DNA of 64,000 nt from CAVSRC01 sp963732845 (GTDB lineage: Bacteria; Pseudomonadota; Alphaproteobacteria; Rhizobiales; Kaistiaceae), in the NCBI GenBank assembly GCA_963732845.1, contig CAVTBE010000023.1:35706-99705 (forward strand), in the 5' to 3' direction. The position numbers and the translations under genes were made by a program. The notes under the pieces were generated by a model. The model was not told the DNA's origin and searched no databases. It saw only the letters and a list, made by a program, of their open reading frames with translations. Within the stretch, counting starts at the first letter, position 1. Each line of letters begins with the position of its first letter. Below are positions 17,620 to 26,565 of the stretch, piece by piece.

Positions 17620-19554
17620 ATGCATGATGCGGTCTTCGTGGAGGTGCCAAAGGCCGTGGACAAGGCAGTGAGCGGGAACGCGTTCGACCACCGCGTCTTC
17701 GACCTGCGCATGGAGCGCAGCCGCGCCGACCTGTTCGGCATGCTGGAGCGCCTCTATGGCCAGCGTCCGGACTATCAGCGCTTCTGCAAGGCGCTGACGA
17801 AGGTGATGGCCGACGCCTGGGCGGCGCGGCCGGACGATCTCAAATGGCTCGACCTCAAGCGCGACCTCGAGCCCGACTGGTTCCAGCGGACCGAGATGGC
17901 CGGCTACGTCTTCTATGTCGACCGCTTCGCCGGCGACCTCAAGCATATCGCCGACCGGCTCGACTATCTGGAAGACCTCGGCATCACCTATGTCCATCTG
18001 ATGCCCTGCCTGAAGCCGCGGCCCGGCGACAGCGACGGCGGCTATTCGGTGATGGACTATCGCGCCATCGATCCGGCCTACGGCACCATGGACGACCTCG
18101 AGGCGCTCGCCGGCCTGCTGCGCGGCCGCGGTATCAGCCTGTGCATCGACCTGGTGCTCAACCACACCGCCAAGGAGCACGAATGGGCCGAGAAGGCGCG
18201 CAAGGGCGTCGGGAAATATCGCGACTACTACCTGATGTTCGACGACGCGGCGCTGCCGAAACAATACGAACAGACGCTGGTCGAGGTGTTCCCCGACAAC
18301 GCGCCGGGCAGCTTCACCTGGTACCCGGATATCGGCAAATGGGTGTGGACCACCTTCAACGAGCATCAGTGGGACCTCAACTGGGCGAACCCGCAGGTCT
18401 TCCTCGAAATGGCGGGGACCATGCTGTTCCTCGCCAACAGGGGCGTCGACGTGCTGCGCTTCGATGCGGTCGCCTTCATGTGGAAGCGCATGGGCACGCG
18501 CTGCCAGTCGGAACCGGAAGTGCACATGCTGCTGCATGCGCTGCGCGCCGTCAGCCGCATCGCCGCGCCAGCGGCGATCCATCTGGAAGAAGCCATCGTC
18601 TCGCCGGCGGAGATGATCCCCTATCTCGGGCTCGGCGAGCATTTCGGCAGGGAGGGCAACCTCGCCTACCACAATTCGCTGATGGTGCAGTTCTGGTCGG
18701 CCCTGGCCTCGCGCGAGACGCGGCTGATGACCCATGTGCTCAAGGCCCACTTTCCGCCCGAACTCGATAACGCCACCTACGCCACCTATATCCGCTGCCA
18801 CGACGACATCGGCTGGGCGGTGACCGACGATGACGCCCGCGCCGTCGGCCTCGACGGATACCTGCACCGCGCCTTCCTCTCCGATTTCTACGAGGGCGTC
18901 TTTCCCGGCTCGTTCTCGCGCGGGGCGCTTTTCCAGGTCAATCCGGCGACCGGCGACAAGCGCATCAGCGGCACCTGCGCCTCGCTGGCCGGGCTGGAGA
19001 AAGCCGAAGCGGAAGACGACCGCGCGGCGATCAATCGGGCGATCGACCGCATCCTGCTCGGCCACGCGCTGATCGCGAGCTTCGGCGGCATTCCGCTGAT
19101 CTACATGGGCGACGAGATCGCGCTCTTGAACGACTACGGCTATCGCGACGAGCCCGCCCACGCCCATGACAGCCGCTGGGTGCACCGGCCGCGCATGGAC
19201 TGGGAGCGCGCCGCGCAGGCCATGCGCGCCGACAGCGACACGCCGGCGGCGCGGGTCTGGTGCGGGGTGCGCGCCATTCTGCAACGGCGGCGCGCCATGC
19301 CGGAGTTCCACGCCGCCAATCCGACGCTGATCGTCGAAACCGGCCACGACAACCTCTTCGCCCTGGTGCGCAAGGCGCCGACCAACACGGTCGTCTGCAT
19401 CTATAATTTCAAGGAATCCTGGGCGGTGCTCGGTGCCGACTGGGCGCGGGCGCAGGGCGCCACGCAATTCTTCGACGGGCTGTCGGACGCTGCTGTCGGG
19501 CTCCACGACGGCCGCATCCTGCTGCCGCCCTATGCGCGGCTGTGGCTGCGCTAG
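17620..19554 (+). CDS. Amylosucrase-like GH13 alpha-glucan enzyme
   Basis: A 644-aa alpha-amylase superfamily protein whose best match by motif is amylosucrase (GH13 subfamily 4), which makes alpha-1,4-glucan from sucrose without nucleotide sugars. Barrel motifs: LCIDLVLNHTAKEHEWA; VLRFDAVAFMWK (nucleophile near Asp282); IHLEEAIVSP (acid near Glu324); YIRCHDDIGW (transition-state Asp near 395); then GIPLIYMGDEIALLND. The EAIV and RxHDDIGW forms are those of amylosucrases rather than amylases. There is no signal peptide, so it is cytoplasmic. The start could also be one of several downstream GTGs. It stands alone without glycogen genes. Confidence 0.85.
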   Translation: MHDAVFVEVPKAVDKAVSGNAFDHRVFDLRMERSRADLFGMLERLYGQRPDYQRFCKALTKVMADAWAARPDDLKWLDLKRDLEPDWFQRTEMAGYVFYVDRFAGDLKHIADRLDYLEDLGITYVHLMPCLKPRPGDSDGGYSVMDYRAIDPAYGTMDDLEALAGLLRGRGISLCIDLVLNHTAKEHEWAEKARKGVGKYRDYYLMFDDAALPKQYEQTLVEVFPDNAPGSFTWYPDIGKWVWTTFNEHQWDLNWANPQVFLEMAGTMLFLANRGVDVLRFDAVAFMWKRMGTRCQSEPEVHMLLHALRAVSRIAAPAAIHLEEAIVSPAEMIPYLGLGEHFGREGNLAYHNSLMVQFWSALASRETRLMTHVLKAHFPPELDNATYATYIRCHDDIGWAVTDDDARAVGLDGYLHRAFLSDFYEGVFPGSFSRGALFQVNPATGDKRISGTCASLAGLEKAEAEDDRAAINRAIDRILLGHALIASFGGIPLIYMGDEIALLNDYGYRDEPAHAHDSRWVHRPRMDWERAAQAMRADSDTPAARVWCGVRAILQRRRAMPEFHAANPTLIVETGHDNLFALVRKAPTNTVVCIYNFKESWAVLGADWARAQGATQFFDGLSDAAVGLHDGRILLPPYARLWLR

Positions 19555-19570
19555 CTAGAACATTTCGCGG

Positions 19571-20560
19571 TCAGAGCGTCTGCATCGCCTCGGCGACGAT
19601 CTCGAAGGAGCGCAGCCGCGCCGCATGGTCGAAGATCTGGCCGGCGATCATCACCTCGTCGGCGGCGGTCAGCTCGATGAATTTGCTCAGGCCGGCACGC
19701 ACGGTTTCGGGCCCGCCGACCACCGCGTAGGTCAGCATGTGCGAGGCGCGCTCCTTCTCCGCCGGCGACCAGTAGTTTTCGATGTCGTCGATCGGAGCGG
19801 GGAGCGGCCCGCGGGCGTTGCGCTGCATGTTGGCGAAGGCCTGCTGGGTGGAGGTGAACAGGCGCCGTGCTTGCGCCTCGCTGTCGGCGGCGACCACCTG
19901 CAGCGCCGGCATGGCATGGGGCGCCTCTGCCTGGGCCGATGGCGTGAAGCGCTCGCGATAGATGGCGAGCGCCGGCAGAAGGGCGTCCGGCGCGAAATGG
20001 GAAGCAAAGGAATAGGGCAGGCCAAGCAGGGCGGCGAGCTGGGCGCCGTAGAGGCTGGAGCCGAGAATCCACAGCGGCACCCTGGTGCCGACGCCGGGGA
20101 TGGCATGGATGTACTGCCCGGGCTCGGCCGGGGCGAGCAGCGACTGCAGCTCGATCACATCGTCGGGGAAGCGCTCGCCGGCGGCGTTGACGTCGCGCCT
20201 CAGCGCCCGGGCGGTGATCTGGTCGGTGCCCGGCGCCCGGCCGAGGCCGAGATCGATGCGGCCGGGATAGAGGCTCGCCAGCGTGCCGAACTGTTCGGCG
20301 ATGACCAGCGGCGCATGGTTGGGCAGCATGATGCCGCCCGCGCCGACGCGCAGCGTCTCGGTGCCGCCGGCGACATGCCCGATGACCACGGCGGTGGCGG
20401 AACTGGCGATGCCCGGCATATTGTGGTGCTCGGCGAGCCAGAAGCGGCGGTAACCCCAGGCCTCGGCGTGGCGGGCGAGATCGAGCGTGTTGGCGAGCGA
20501 TTGGGAGGCCGAGCCGCCGGCAACGATCGGCGACAGGTCGAGCAGCGAATAGGGAATCAC
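19571..20560 (-). CDS. LLM class flavin-dependent oxidoreductase
   Basis: A 329-aa luciferase-like monooxygenase of the single-domain YhbW type. The start IPYSLLDLSPI and the pieces RFWLAEHHNMPGIAS, GGIMLPNHAPL and DLGLGRAPGTDQ are hallmark sequences. It uses FMN and a flavin reductase; the substrate is unknown. The GTG at 20560 has GGAG six bases upstream and gives the usual N terminus; a GTG four codons earlier (20572) is possible. It converges on the GH13 gene. Confidence 0.92.
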   Translation of the reverse strand: MIPYSLLDLSPIVAGGSASQSLANTLDLARHAEAWGYRRFWLAEHHNMPGIASSATAVVIGHVAGGTETLRVGAGGIMLPNHAPLVIAEQFGTLASLYPGRIDLGLGRAPGTDQITARALRRDVNAAGERFPDDVIELQSLLAPAEPGQYIHAIPGVGTRVPLWILGSSLYGAQLAALLGLPYSFASHFAPDALLPALAIYRERFTPSAQAEAPHAMPALQVVAADSEAQARRLFTSTQQAFANMQRNARGPLPAPIDDIENYWSPAEKERASHMLTYAVVGGPETVRAGLSKFIELTAADEVMIAGQIFDHAARLRSFEIVAEAMQTL

Positions 20561-20618
20561 GGGAGGCTCCACCGGCGGGGACGGGCAGCCCCCTACATAG
20601 GGTGCCGATGGACGCGCG

Positions 20619-21332
20619 TCAGGCGGCGGCTTCGGCGCCGGTCAGATAATCCCGCCAGATGGCCTTGTCGCCGAGGCGCTCGACGGCGGCGGCGTGGGCG
20701 CCCTGTTCCTCCGCGCTGAGGGTGAAAAGGCGCGGTGCCGGGCGCTCGCCGACGGCAGTGCCGTGATAGGCGACGGCGATGGTCGGAGCCTCCGGCTCCT
20801 CGCCGAGGATCAGCGCCGCCTGGCGGCCGCCGATCAGCTCGATATAGACCTCCGACAGCAGCTCGGCGTCGAGCAGGGCGCCATGCAGCGTGCGGCGGGT
20901 GGCGTCGATCTGGTAGCGCGAGAGCAGCGCATCGAGCGAGGCGGGGCTGCCGGGATGCTTGCGGCGGGCCAGCATCAGCGTGTCGATCACCCGTTCGTCG
21001 GAGATCGGCGGGCGGCCGAGACGGGCCAGCTCGGCATTGATGAAGGCCATGTCGAAGCTGGCGTTGTGGGCGATCAGATTGCCCTCTTCGAGGAAGGCAA
21101 CGAGCTCGTCGGCGACTTCGGCGAAGCTCGGCTTGTCCTTGAGAAAGGCATCGTCGAGGCCATGGATGCGGGCGGCATCGAGCGGCATCGGCCGCTCCGG
21201 ATTGAGATAGGCGTGGAAGCGCTTCCCCGAGGGGATGTGGTTGACCAGCTCGATGGCGCCGATCTCGACGATACGGTCGCCGCCCTGCGGTTCAAGGCCG
21301 GTGGTTTCGGTGTCGAAGACGATTTCGCGCAT
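20619..21332 (-). CDS. dnaQ: DNA polymerase III epsilon subunit (3'-5' exonuclease)
   Basis: A 237-aa DEDDh proofreading exonuclease. ExoI is MREIVFDTETTG (Asp7, Glu9), ExoII is LIAHNASFDMAFI and ExoIII is HGALLDAELLSEVYIEL. A C-terminal tail of about 55 residues would bind the alpha subunit. I chose the ATG at 21332 at the family N terminus. In relatives dnaQ lies beside coaE-aroE-maf near the origin; here a secreted hydrolase, an aldo/keto reductase and a DUF2630 gene lie in between. Confidence 0.95.
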   Translation of the reverse strand: MREIVFDTETTGLEPQGGDRIVEIGAIELVNHIPSGKRFHAYLNPERPMPLDAARIHGLDDAFLKDKPSFAEVADELVAFLEEGNLIAHNASFDMAFINAELARLGRPPISDERVIDTLMLARRKHPGSPASLDALLSRYQIDATRRTLHGALLDAELLSEVYIELIGGRQAALILGEEPEAPTIAVAYHGTAVGERPAPRLFTLSAEEQGAHAAAVERLGDKAIWRDYLTGAEAAA

Positions 21333-21395
21333 GATTCGTTGCCGAATCGTGCCGGCTCCGGCGTCCCGGCGCAAGGGCCCGGTGCCTCTCGCGTC

Positions 21396-22037
21396 CTATT
21401 CCTTGGCGGTTTCCTTGGCGGTCTTCTTTTTGGTGGGCTTGCCGAACAGGGCGGCGATCTCGTCGATCGTGTGCTTGTGCAGGTCCTCCGCCTTGTCGAC
21501 ATTGAGGTGGTTGAGGTCCGGCCGGGTGACATTCTCGATGGTGCCGGAAAAACCGAACCCGCCGGTTACGGTGACATCGATGCCGGTGGCGGACGAGGAG
21601 CGGAAGTTCAGCACATGGGCGACATTCGACGGCACCTTGCCGGAATTGGTCAGGTCGTAGAAGACGAGAAGCGCGACGGGGACGCCGGCATCCTTCAGCT
21701 TGTAGGACATCAGCAGGCCCGTGTCGGCGCCGTAGGAGTGGCCGATGATGATGACCGGATAGGGATGCGCCTTGTATGCCGCGACGACCTTGTCCATCTC
21801 GGTGCGCCAGTCCATGAAGCCGTCGGAGATGGCGGGATAGCCCTCGGCGGTCAGCTCCTCGGCGAGAACATCCATGCCGGTGGAGAAGATGTTGAGACCG
21901 CCGCGCATGATGTAGATGGGCGGCACGTCGCTCGCCTTGGCCTTGGCCTCGGCAGCGGCGGCGCCGGCCGGGCCGACGGAAAACGCGATCATGAAAGCCG
22001 TCAGGATCGCCAATGTAATACGACCGAAACGCTGCAT
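21396..22037 (-). CDS. Secreted alpha/beta-hydrolase-like protein
   Basis: A 213-aa protein with a Sec signal peptide (about 1-30: basic start, hydrophobic core, Ala-rich cleavage region). The body has a nucleophile elbow, IIIGHSYGAD (Ser in G-H-S-Y-G), after the strand PVIIIG. A possible acid lies in LLVFYDL and a late His in LNHLNVDKAEDLHKH, so an intact triad is plausible. The tail is Lys-rich (PTKKKTAKETAKE). It has a good ribosome site (GGGAGG six bases before the ATG). Substrate unknown; most likely periplasmic. It is upstream of dnaQ on the same strand. Confidence 0.75.
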   Translation of the reverse strand: MQRFGRITLAILTAFMIAFSVGPAGAAAAEAKAKASDVPPIYIMRGGLNIFSTGMDVLAEELTAEGYPAISDGFMDWRTEMDKVVAAYKAHPYPVIIIGHSYGADTGLLMSYKLKDAGVPVALLVFYDLTNSGKVPSNVAHVLNFRSSSATGIDVTVTGGFGFSGTIENVTRPDLNHLNVDKAEDLHKHTIDEIAALFGKPTKKKTAKETAKE

Positions 22038-22215
22038 GGCAGGCCTCCCCACTTGCTCGGACCTTCAGCAATGCACCATGAAGGGACCCCACGCACCCCC
22101 TGCGGCGGGTCCCCGAGCGCTATTCTTTCCCTGAAATTTGGAAAAGCTCAATCCATCAATCGAAGGTAGGTACCCGGTAACGACCTGCGCCAGCCGGAGC
22201 ACGAGGCAAAAAGGC

Positions 22216-23058
22216 ATGCAACACCAACCATTTGGCCCAACTGATCGCAACGTTCCGGTCATCGGCCAGGGAACCTGGAATTTCGAGTTCGGGGACCGGG
22301 CAGCGGCCATCGCCGCGCTCCGCCGTGGCCTCGATCTCGGCCTCAGCCATGTCGACACGGCGGAGCTTTACGGCTCCGGCGCGGCCGAGAGAATCGTCGC
22401 GGAAGCGATCGCCGGCCGCCGCGACGAGGTCTTCCTGGTCTCCAAGGTGATGCCGCAGAACGCATCGCGGCTGGGCACGATCGCCGCCTGCGAGGCCTCG
22501 CTGAAGCGCCTCGCGACCGACCGGCTCGACTGCTACCTCCTGCACTGGCCCGGTCGCCACCGGCTGGAAGACACCATCGCCGCGTTCGAGGACCTCAAGG
22601 CGGACGGCAAGATCCTGTCGTGGGGCCTCAGCAATTTCGACGAGGCCGACCTTGAGGCGGCGTGGCGCATCGCCGGCCCGCGGTCGATCGCCTGCAACCA
22701 GGTGTACTACCAGCTGGAAGAACGCGGCATCGAGCACGCTGTGATCCCCTGGTGCGAGGCCCACGGCGTGGCGGTCGTCGCCTACAGCCCGTTCGGCAGC
22801 GGCGATTTTCCCGCGCCGCACAGTGCCGGCGGGCGCGTGCTGGCCGACATCGCCGGCAGCCGCGGTGCGACGTCGCGACAGGTGGCGCTGGCCTTCCTGA
22901 CGCGGCGCCCATCCTTGTTCGCCATTCCCAAAGCGGCCGCGGTGGCCCATGTCGAGGACAACGCCGGCAGCGACGGCCTGACATTGACCGAAGCCGAGAT
23001 GACGGCTATCGACCGAGCCTTCCCGATCGGCCGGCATGCAGGCCTGGCCATGCTGTAG
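22216..23058 (+). CDS. Aldo/keto reductase
   Basis: A 280-aa NADPH-dependent oxidoreductase. The catalytic tetrad is visible: HVDTAELYG (Asp, Tyr), FLVSKVMP (Lys) and YLLHWPG (His). The cofactor site includes WGLSNF, ACNQVYYQLEERG and FAIPKA. The ATG at 22216 follows GAGG and AAGG; upstream in-frame codons look untranslated. The gene is followed after 10 bases by the DUF2630 gene, probably in one transcript. The substrate is unknown. Confidence 0.92.
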   Translation: MQHQPFGPTDRNVPVIGQGTWNFEFGDRAAAIAALRRGLDLGLSHVDTAELYGSGAAERIVAEAIAGRRDEVFLVSKVMPQNASRLGTIAACEASLKRLATDRLDCYLLHWPGRHRLEDTIAAFEDLKADGKILSWGLSNFDEADLEAAWRIAGPRSIACNQVYYQLEERGIEHAVIPWCEAHGVAVVAYSPFGSGDFPAPHSAGGRVLADIAGSRGATSRQVALAFLTRRPSLFAIPKAAAVAHVEDNAGSDGLTLTEAEMTAIDRAFPIGRHAGLAML

Positions 23059-23068
23059 GAGACCGGAA

Positions 23069-23305
23069 ATGGCCACCGACCAGTCTGTGCTCGACCACAT
23101 CAAGGCGCTCACCGATGAGGAGCACTTCCTCTATCAGAAGGGCGAGCTTTCCGAGGCGGAGCGTCAACGCCTGATCGCCATCAATGTGGCGCTCGACCAG
23201 TATTGGGACCTGCTGCGCCAGCGGCGGGCCAAACGCGAATTCGGCGAGAACCCTGACGATGCCGAGCTGCGCCCGCCGGGGATCGTCGAGGGATACCGCA
23301 GCTAG
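23069..23305 (+). CDS. DUF2630 family protein
   Basis: A 78-aa acidic protein fully covered by the DUF2630 pattern: an N-terminal helix (ILxHI..LTDEEHFLYQKGELS), LDQYWDLLRQRRAKREFGENP, and the C-terminal PPGIVEGY. It is predicted to be all helical. Function unknown. It lies ten bases after the aldo/keto reductase and ends three bases before the coaE stop on the other strand. Confidence 0.85.
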   Translation: MATDQSVLDHIKALTDEEHFLYQKGELSEAERQRLIAINVALDQYWDLLRQRRAKREFGENPDDAELRPPGIVEGYRS

Positions 23306-23308
23306 AGC

Positions 23309-23911
23309 CTAGCGCCCCGCGGCCATGCCGGCGACGGCGTGCAGCAGCTCGCCGACCTGCCGTTCGGTATCGCCGAGCGCCCCGCCGGTATCGATAATGA
23401 AGTGGGCGCGGACACGTTTCTCCGCATCGGGCATCTGGCGCGCGATCAGGGCCTCGAAGCGCTGCTCGCTCATGCCCGGCCGGGCCAGTACGCGCTGACG
23501 CTGGTGCTCGGGCGTGGTCGAGACGACCACGACGGCATCGACGCGGCTGTCGGCGTGGATCTCGAAGAACAGCGGCATATCGAGGAGCGCGATGCGATAG
23601 CCCTCCCTGGCGGCACGCGCCCGGAAGACATCCTCGGCTTCGCGCACGAGCGGGTGAACGATGGCTTCCAGCTGCGCAAAGGCAACCGAATCGCCGACGA
23701 CGCGCCGGCCGAGGCGGACCCGGTCGATGGCGCCGTCGACGGTCATGCCGGGAAAGGCGGCTTCGACGGTGGCGACGGCGGCGCCGCCGCGGGCATAGAG
23801 CATATGGACGGTGTGGTCGGCGTCGAACACGGGAATGCCGGCGCGGGCGAACATGGCCGCCGCCGTCGACTTGCCCATGCCGAGCGAACCGGTGAGACCG
23901 AGGACCAGCAT
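23309..23911 (-). CDS. coaE: Dephospho-CoA kinase CoaE
   Basis: A 200-aa P-loop kinase that performs the last step of CoA synthesis. The Walker A region is GLTGSLGMGKSTAA (Leu where Ile is common), followed by PVFDADHTVHMLY and LLDMPLFFE. The ATG at 23911 shares a base with the aroE stop (TGATG), so the two are coupled. Order aroE-coaE downstream of maf is the standard alphaproteobacterial origin-side arrangement. Confidence 0.95.
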   Translation of the reverse strand: MLVLGLTGSLGMGKSTAAAMFARAGIPVFDADHTVHMLYARGGAAVATVEAAFPGMTVDGAIDRVRLGRRVVGDSVAFAQLEAIVHPLVREAEDVFRARAAREGYRIALLDMPLFFEIHADSRVDAVVVVSTTPEHQRQRVLARPGMSEQRFEALIARQMPDAEKRVRAHFIIDTGGALGDTERQVGELLHAVAGMAAGR

Positions 23912-24747
23912 CAGCCGGCCTCGATCGATTGGCGAACGACGGCCCTGAGCGCCGGAGTCACGGTCGGGCGCGCGCCGAACCAGTGGGTGAATCCGACCAC
24001 CGCCTGGTGCAGCAGCATGCCGAGGCCACCCACGGCGCGGAGGCCGGCGGCGCCGGCGCCGGCGATCAACGGCGTTTCCATCGGCACATAGACGAGGTCG
24101 CTGACGACGGCGTCGGGCGACAGGCGTGCGACGTCGACATCGAGCGGCGGCTGACCGTGCATGCCCAGCGTGGTGGTGTTGACCAGAAGGCGCGCCCCGG
24201 AGAGGAGGCGCGGCAGGGAATCCCAGTTGGCGACGGCGACCGGCGGCCCGAAGCGGCCGGCAAGCGCCTCGGCACGGTCGCGCGTGCGGTTGACCACGGT
24301 GACCGGGGCGAAGCCGCGCCCGACGAGCGCCCACACGATCGCCCGCGCGGCGCCGCCGGCACCGAGGACGATCGCGGGGCCGGCTGGCGCATCCCAGCCG
24401 GGCGCCTCCTCGTCGAGATTGGCCAGGAACCCTTCCGGATCGGTGTTGGTGCCGACGAGCCTGCCGTCTTCGATCCAGATGGTGTTGAGCGCGCCGGTTG
24501 CTGCCGCCGCCGCTTCGCGCCGCGCGACCGCGGCAAAGGCCGCTTCCTTGTGCGGCACGGTGACGTTGCAGCCGACGAAGCCGCTCGACGGCAAGGCGGC
24601 GAAAAACGCGGCGATGCGCTCCGGCTGGACGGGCTCAATGACATAGTCGCCGTCGAGGCCGAGTTCGTTCAGCCAGAATCGGTGGATCGTCGGCGAGCGC
24701 GAATGCTCGACTGGCCAGCCGATGACGCAGGCGACGGGCTTCACCAT
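23911..24747 (-). CDS. aroE: Shikimate dehydrogenase (NADP+)
   Basis: A 278-aa enzyme that reduces 3-dehydroshikimate in aromatic amino acid synthesis. Substrate residues: VEHSRSPTIH, NVTVPHKEAAF (catalytic Lys) and TNTDPEGF (catalytic Asp). The nucleotide site is VLGAGGAARAIVWAL with VVNRTRDRAE, which is the NADP-type basic patch. A late GGLGMLLHQAVVGF is also conserved. It starts 16 bases after the maf stop. Confidence 0.95.
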   Translation of the reverse strand: MVKPVACVIGWPVEHSRSPTIHRFWLNELGLDGDYVIEPVQPERIAAFFAALPSSGFVGCNVTVPHKEAAFAAVARREAAAAATGALNTIWIEDGRLVGTNTDPEGFLANLDEEAPGWDAPAGPAIVLGAGGAARAIVWALVGRGFAPVTVVNRTRDRAEALAGRFGPPVAVANWDSLPRLLSGARLLVNTTTLGMHGQPPLDVDVARLSPDAVVSDLVYVPMETPLIAGAGAAGLRAVGGLGMLLHQAVVGFTHWFGARPTVTPALRAVVRQSIEAG

Positions 24748-24763
24748 GATGGCGTCGGACGGG

Positions 24764-25357
24764 TCATGCGATCGCTCCTTCGCTTCTCAGATACGCCAGA
24801 AGCGGCAGGAGGGGCAGGCCGAGAATGGTGAAATAGTCGCCGTCGATGCGTTCGAACAGGCGGATCCCCTCGCCTTCGAGCTGATAGACACCGACGCTTT
24901 TCAACGCGCTCTCGCCGACGCGGGCGAGATAGGCGTCGATCTCGCTCGCCGCCAGCGGCCGCATGGTGAGGGTGGCGCTGTCCTGGTGGCGCCAGCGCAC
25001 GGCGCCGCCCTTGGCCACGGTGACCGCCGAATGCAGTTGGTGGGCGCGGCCGGCAAGCCGCTGCAGCTGGGCGCGTGCCTCGGCCAAGGTTTCCGACTTG
25101 GTGCCGCGATGGCCGTCGCAATCGAGCGTCTGGTCGGCGCCGATGGTGAGGGCATCGGGCCGGTGGCGGCTGACCTCGGCCGCCTTGGCCTCGGCGAGCG
25201 CGCCGGCGATTTCCGCCGGCGTGGCGCCGCGGGCGATCAGCGGTGCCTCCACCGCCCGTTCGTCGAGCGTCGCCGGTTCGACCACAAAGGCAATGCCGGC
25301 ATTGGCCAGAAGAGCCCGCCGCGCCGGGCTGCCCGAGGCAAGGACGATTTCCGTCAC
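24764..25357 (-). CDS. Maf family nucleotide pyrophosphatase
   Basis: A 197-aa Maf/HAM1-like protein that hydrolyses non-canonical nucleoside triphosphates in characterised homologues. It has LASGSPARRALL at the N terminus, TIGADQTLDCDG in the middle, and VYQLEGEGIRLFERIDGDYFTILGLPL near the end. The second half DQTLDCDG is the YceF-like variant. The start overlaps the end of the upstream PPDK-regulator gene by four bases (ATGA). Confidence 0.93.
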   Translation of the reverse strand: MTEIVLASGSPARRALLANAGIAFVVEPATLDERAVEAPLIARGATPAEIAGALAEAKAAEVSRHRPDALTIGADQTLDCDGHRGTKSETLAEARAQLQRLAGRAHQLHSAVTVAKGGAVRWRHQDSATLTMRPLAASEIDAYLARVGESALKSVGVYQLEGEGIRLFERIDGDYFTILGLPLLPLLAYLRSEGAIA

Positions 25358-26226
25358 TGAGTGTGCCCGGAATCCCGCGCCTCGCGATGGTCGCGGTGGA
25401 GAGCGAGGATGGCCGCCGCCGTCTCCTCGATCGAGCGGCGGGTGACGTCGATGACCGGCCAGCCGTGCCGGGCGCAGAGCTTGCGGGTATAGGCGATCTC
25501 GTCGGCGACCGAAGCCTTGTCGGTATAGGCGAGGTTCGGCTGGTTGGCGTTGAGGCTGAGAATGCGGTTTTCGCGTAGCGCGATGATGCGCTCGGGGCTC
25601 GCCACCAGTCCGACGACCAGCGGTTTCCTGATGTTCTCGACGTCGGGCGGCAGGGGAATGCCGGGTACGAGGGGGACATTGGCGGTGCGCACGCCGCGAT
25701 TGGCGAGATAGATCGAGGTCGGCGTCTTGGAGGTGCGGCTGACGCCGACGAGCACCACATCGGCATCCTCGAGACGGCCGGCAAGCTGGCCGTCGTCGTG
25801 CATCATGGTGAAGTTGAGCGCGTCGATGCGGTGGAAGTAGTCGGCATCGAGCGAGTGCTGGGCACCGATGCGGCGGTCGCTGGCGGCGCCGAGATAGGAC
25901 TGCATGACCTGGAAGATCGGGTCGAGCACCGAAACGCAGGGAATGCCCAGGGCATGGCAGTGGGCTTCCAGTCTCTCGCTGATCTTTCGGTCGACCAGCG
26001 TGTAGAGCACGATGCCGGGCTCGGCTTCGATTTCCGCCAGGACGCGGGCGAGCTGCTTCTCGTTGCGCACCAGCGCATGGACATGCTCGACCGCGCGGGT
26101 CTGGGCGAACTGCGCCGCGGCGGCACGGCCGACGGTCATCAGCGTTTCGCCGGTCGCATCGGAAATCAGATGAAGGTGAAAGAAGTTCTCTCGGTTCTGC
26201 ACGCGTTTATCCCCTGCCCTGTGCAT
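25354..26226 (-). CDS. Pyruvate, phosphate dikinase regulatory protein (DUF299 kinase/pyrophosphorylase)
   Basis: A 290-aa protein of the bifunctional serine/threonine kinase-phosphorylase family that switches PPDK or PEP synthase. It shows HLISDATGETL at the N terminus, a P-loop-like GVSRTSKTPTSIYLA and VPGIPLPPDVENIRKPLVVGL. The partner kinase gene is not in the window. It is the first leftward gene beside the putative origin and faces hemE, the same pairing (an RP001-type gene and hemE) that flanks Cori in Caulobacter and the Rickettsia origin. Confidence 0.93.
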   Translation of the reverse strand: MHRAGDKRVQNRENFFHLHLISDATGETLMTVGRAAAAQFAQTRAVEHVHALVRNEKQLARVLAEIEAEPGIVLYTLVDRKISERLEAHCHALGIPCVSVLDPIFQVMQSYLGAASDRRIGAQHSLDADYFHRIDALNFTMMHDDGQLAGRLEDADVVLVGVSRTSKTPTSIYLANRGVRTANVPLVPGIPLPPDVENIRKPLVVGLVASPERIIALRENRILSLNANQPNLAYTDKASVADEIAYTRKLCARHGWPVIDVTRRSIEETAAAILALHRDHREARDSGHTQ

Positions 26227-26565
26227 GACGGGCTGTGATCAGGGCAATTGACCCGGAAGCTGCCCGTACTCTCCCGAAAGCGCAGGATTCAATCAACAGG
26301 CATGCGCCTGTGTGGCGCAATCTGCGGCGATTCGACAAATGCGGGGGAATCCCTTGAAATCCGTATGTTTCCACAGGTCATCCACAATGAATGCGGCGTT
26401 CGGCCCAGCCATATTTATGGTTAACGTTCTCTTAACACGAGCGAATATCGATATCCTTGTTCCCGGCAAATGGAATCGTATTCTCGCTCTCCCGTTCTTC
26501 CCCACCTAGAGCCGGACAGTGTCGGTCGTGAGGACCATTCAGGCTGACGACAATCCACGGTCAAT
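26227..26565. other. Putative chromosomal replication origin (oriC)
   Basis: This 339-base gap is unusually AT-rich for the window and lies between the PPDK-regulator gene and hemE, the conserved origin location in Caulobacter and Rickettsia. Seen directly: a perfect CtrA box at 26421-26436; a DnaA-like box TCATCCACA at 26378-26386 (8 of 9 to TTATCCACA) with GTTTCCACA just before it at 26367-26375 (7 of 9); GANTC sites at 26286, 26329, 26347 and 26473 plus one at 26581 in hemE; and an AT-rich stretch at 26408-26460 that could be the unwinding element. No protein gene is apparent. Origin function is inferred, not shown. Confidence 0.7.
26421..26436 (+). promoter_or_regulatory. CtrA-binding site (TTAA-N7-TTAAC)
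   Basis: TTAA at 26421, seven bases, then TTAAC at 26432 match the full CtrA consensus exactly. In Caulobacter, CtrA bound at such sites in the origin blocks initiation until the swarmer-to-stalked change; it can also control the hemE promoter. The site sits in the AT-rich part of the gap, 130 bases before hemE. Confidence 0.7.

Noticed and set aside
17488..19506. 672-aa open frame antisense to the GH13 gene
   Set aside because: No domain, no start signal; it mirrors the codon bias of the real gene.
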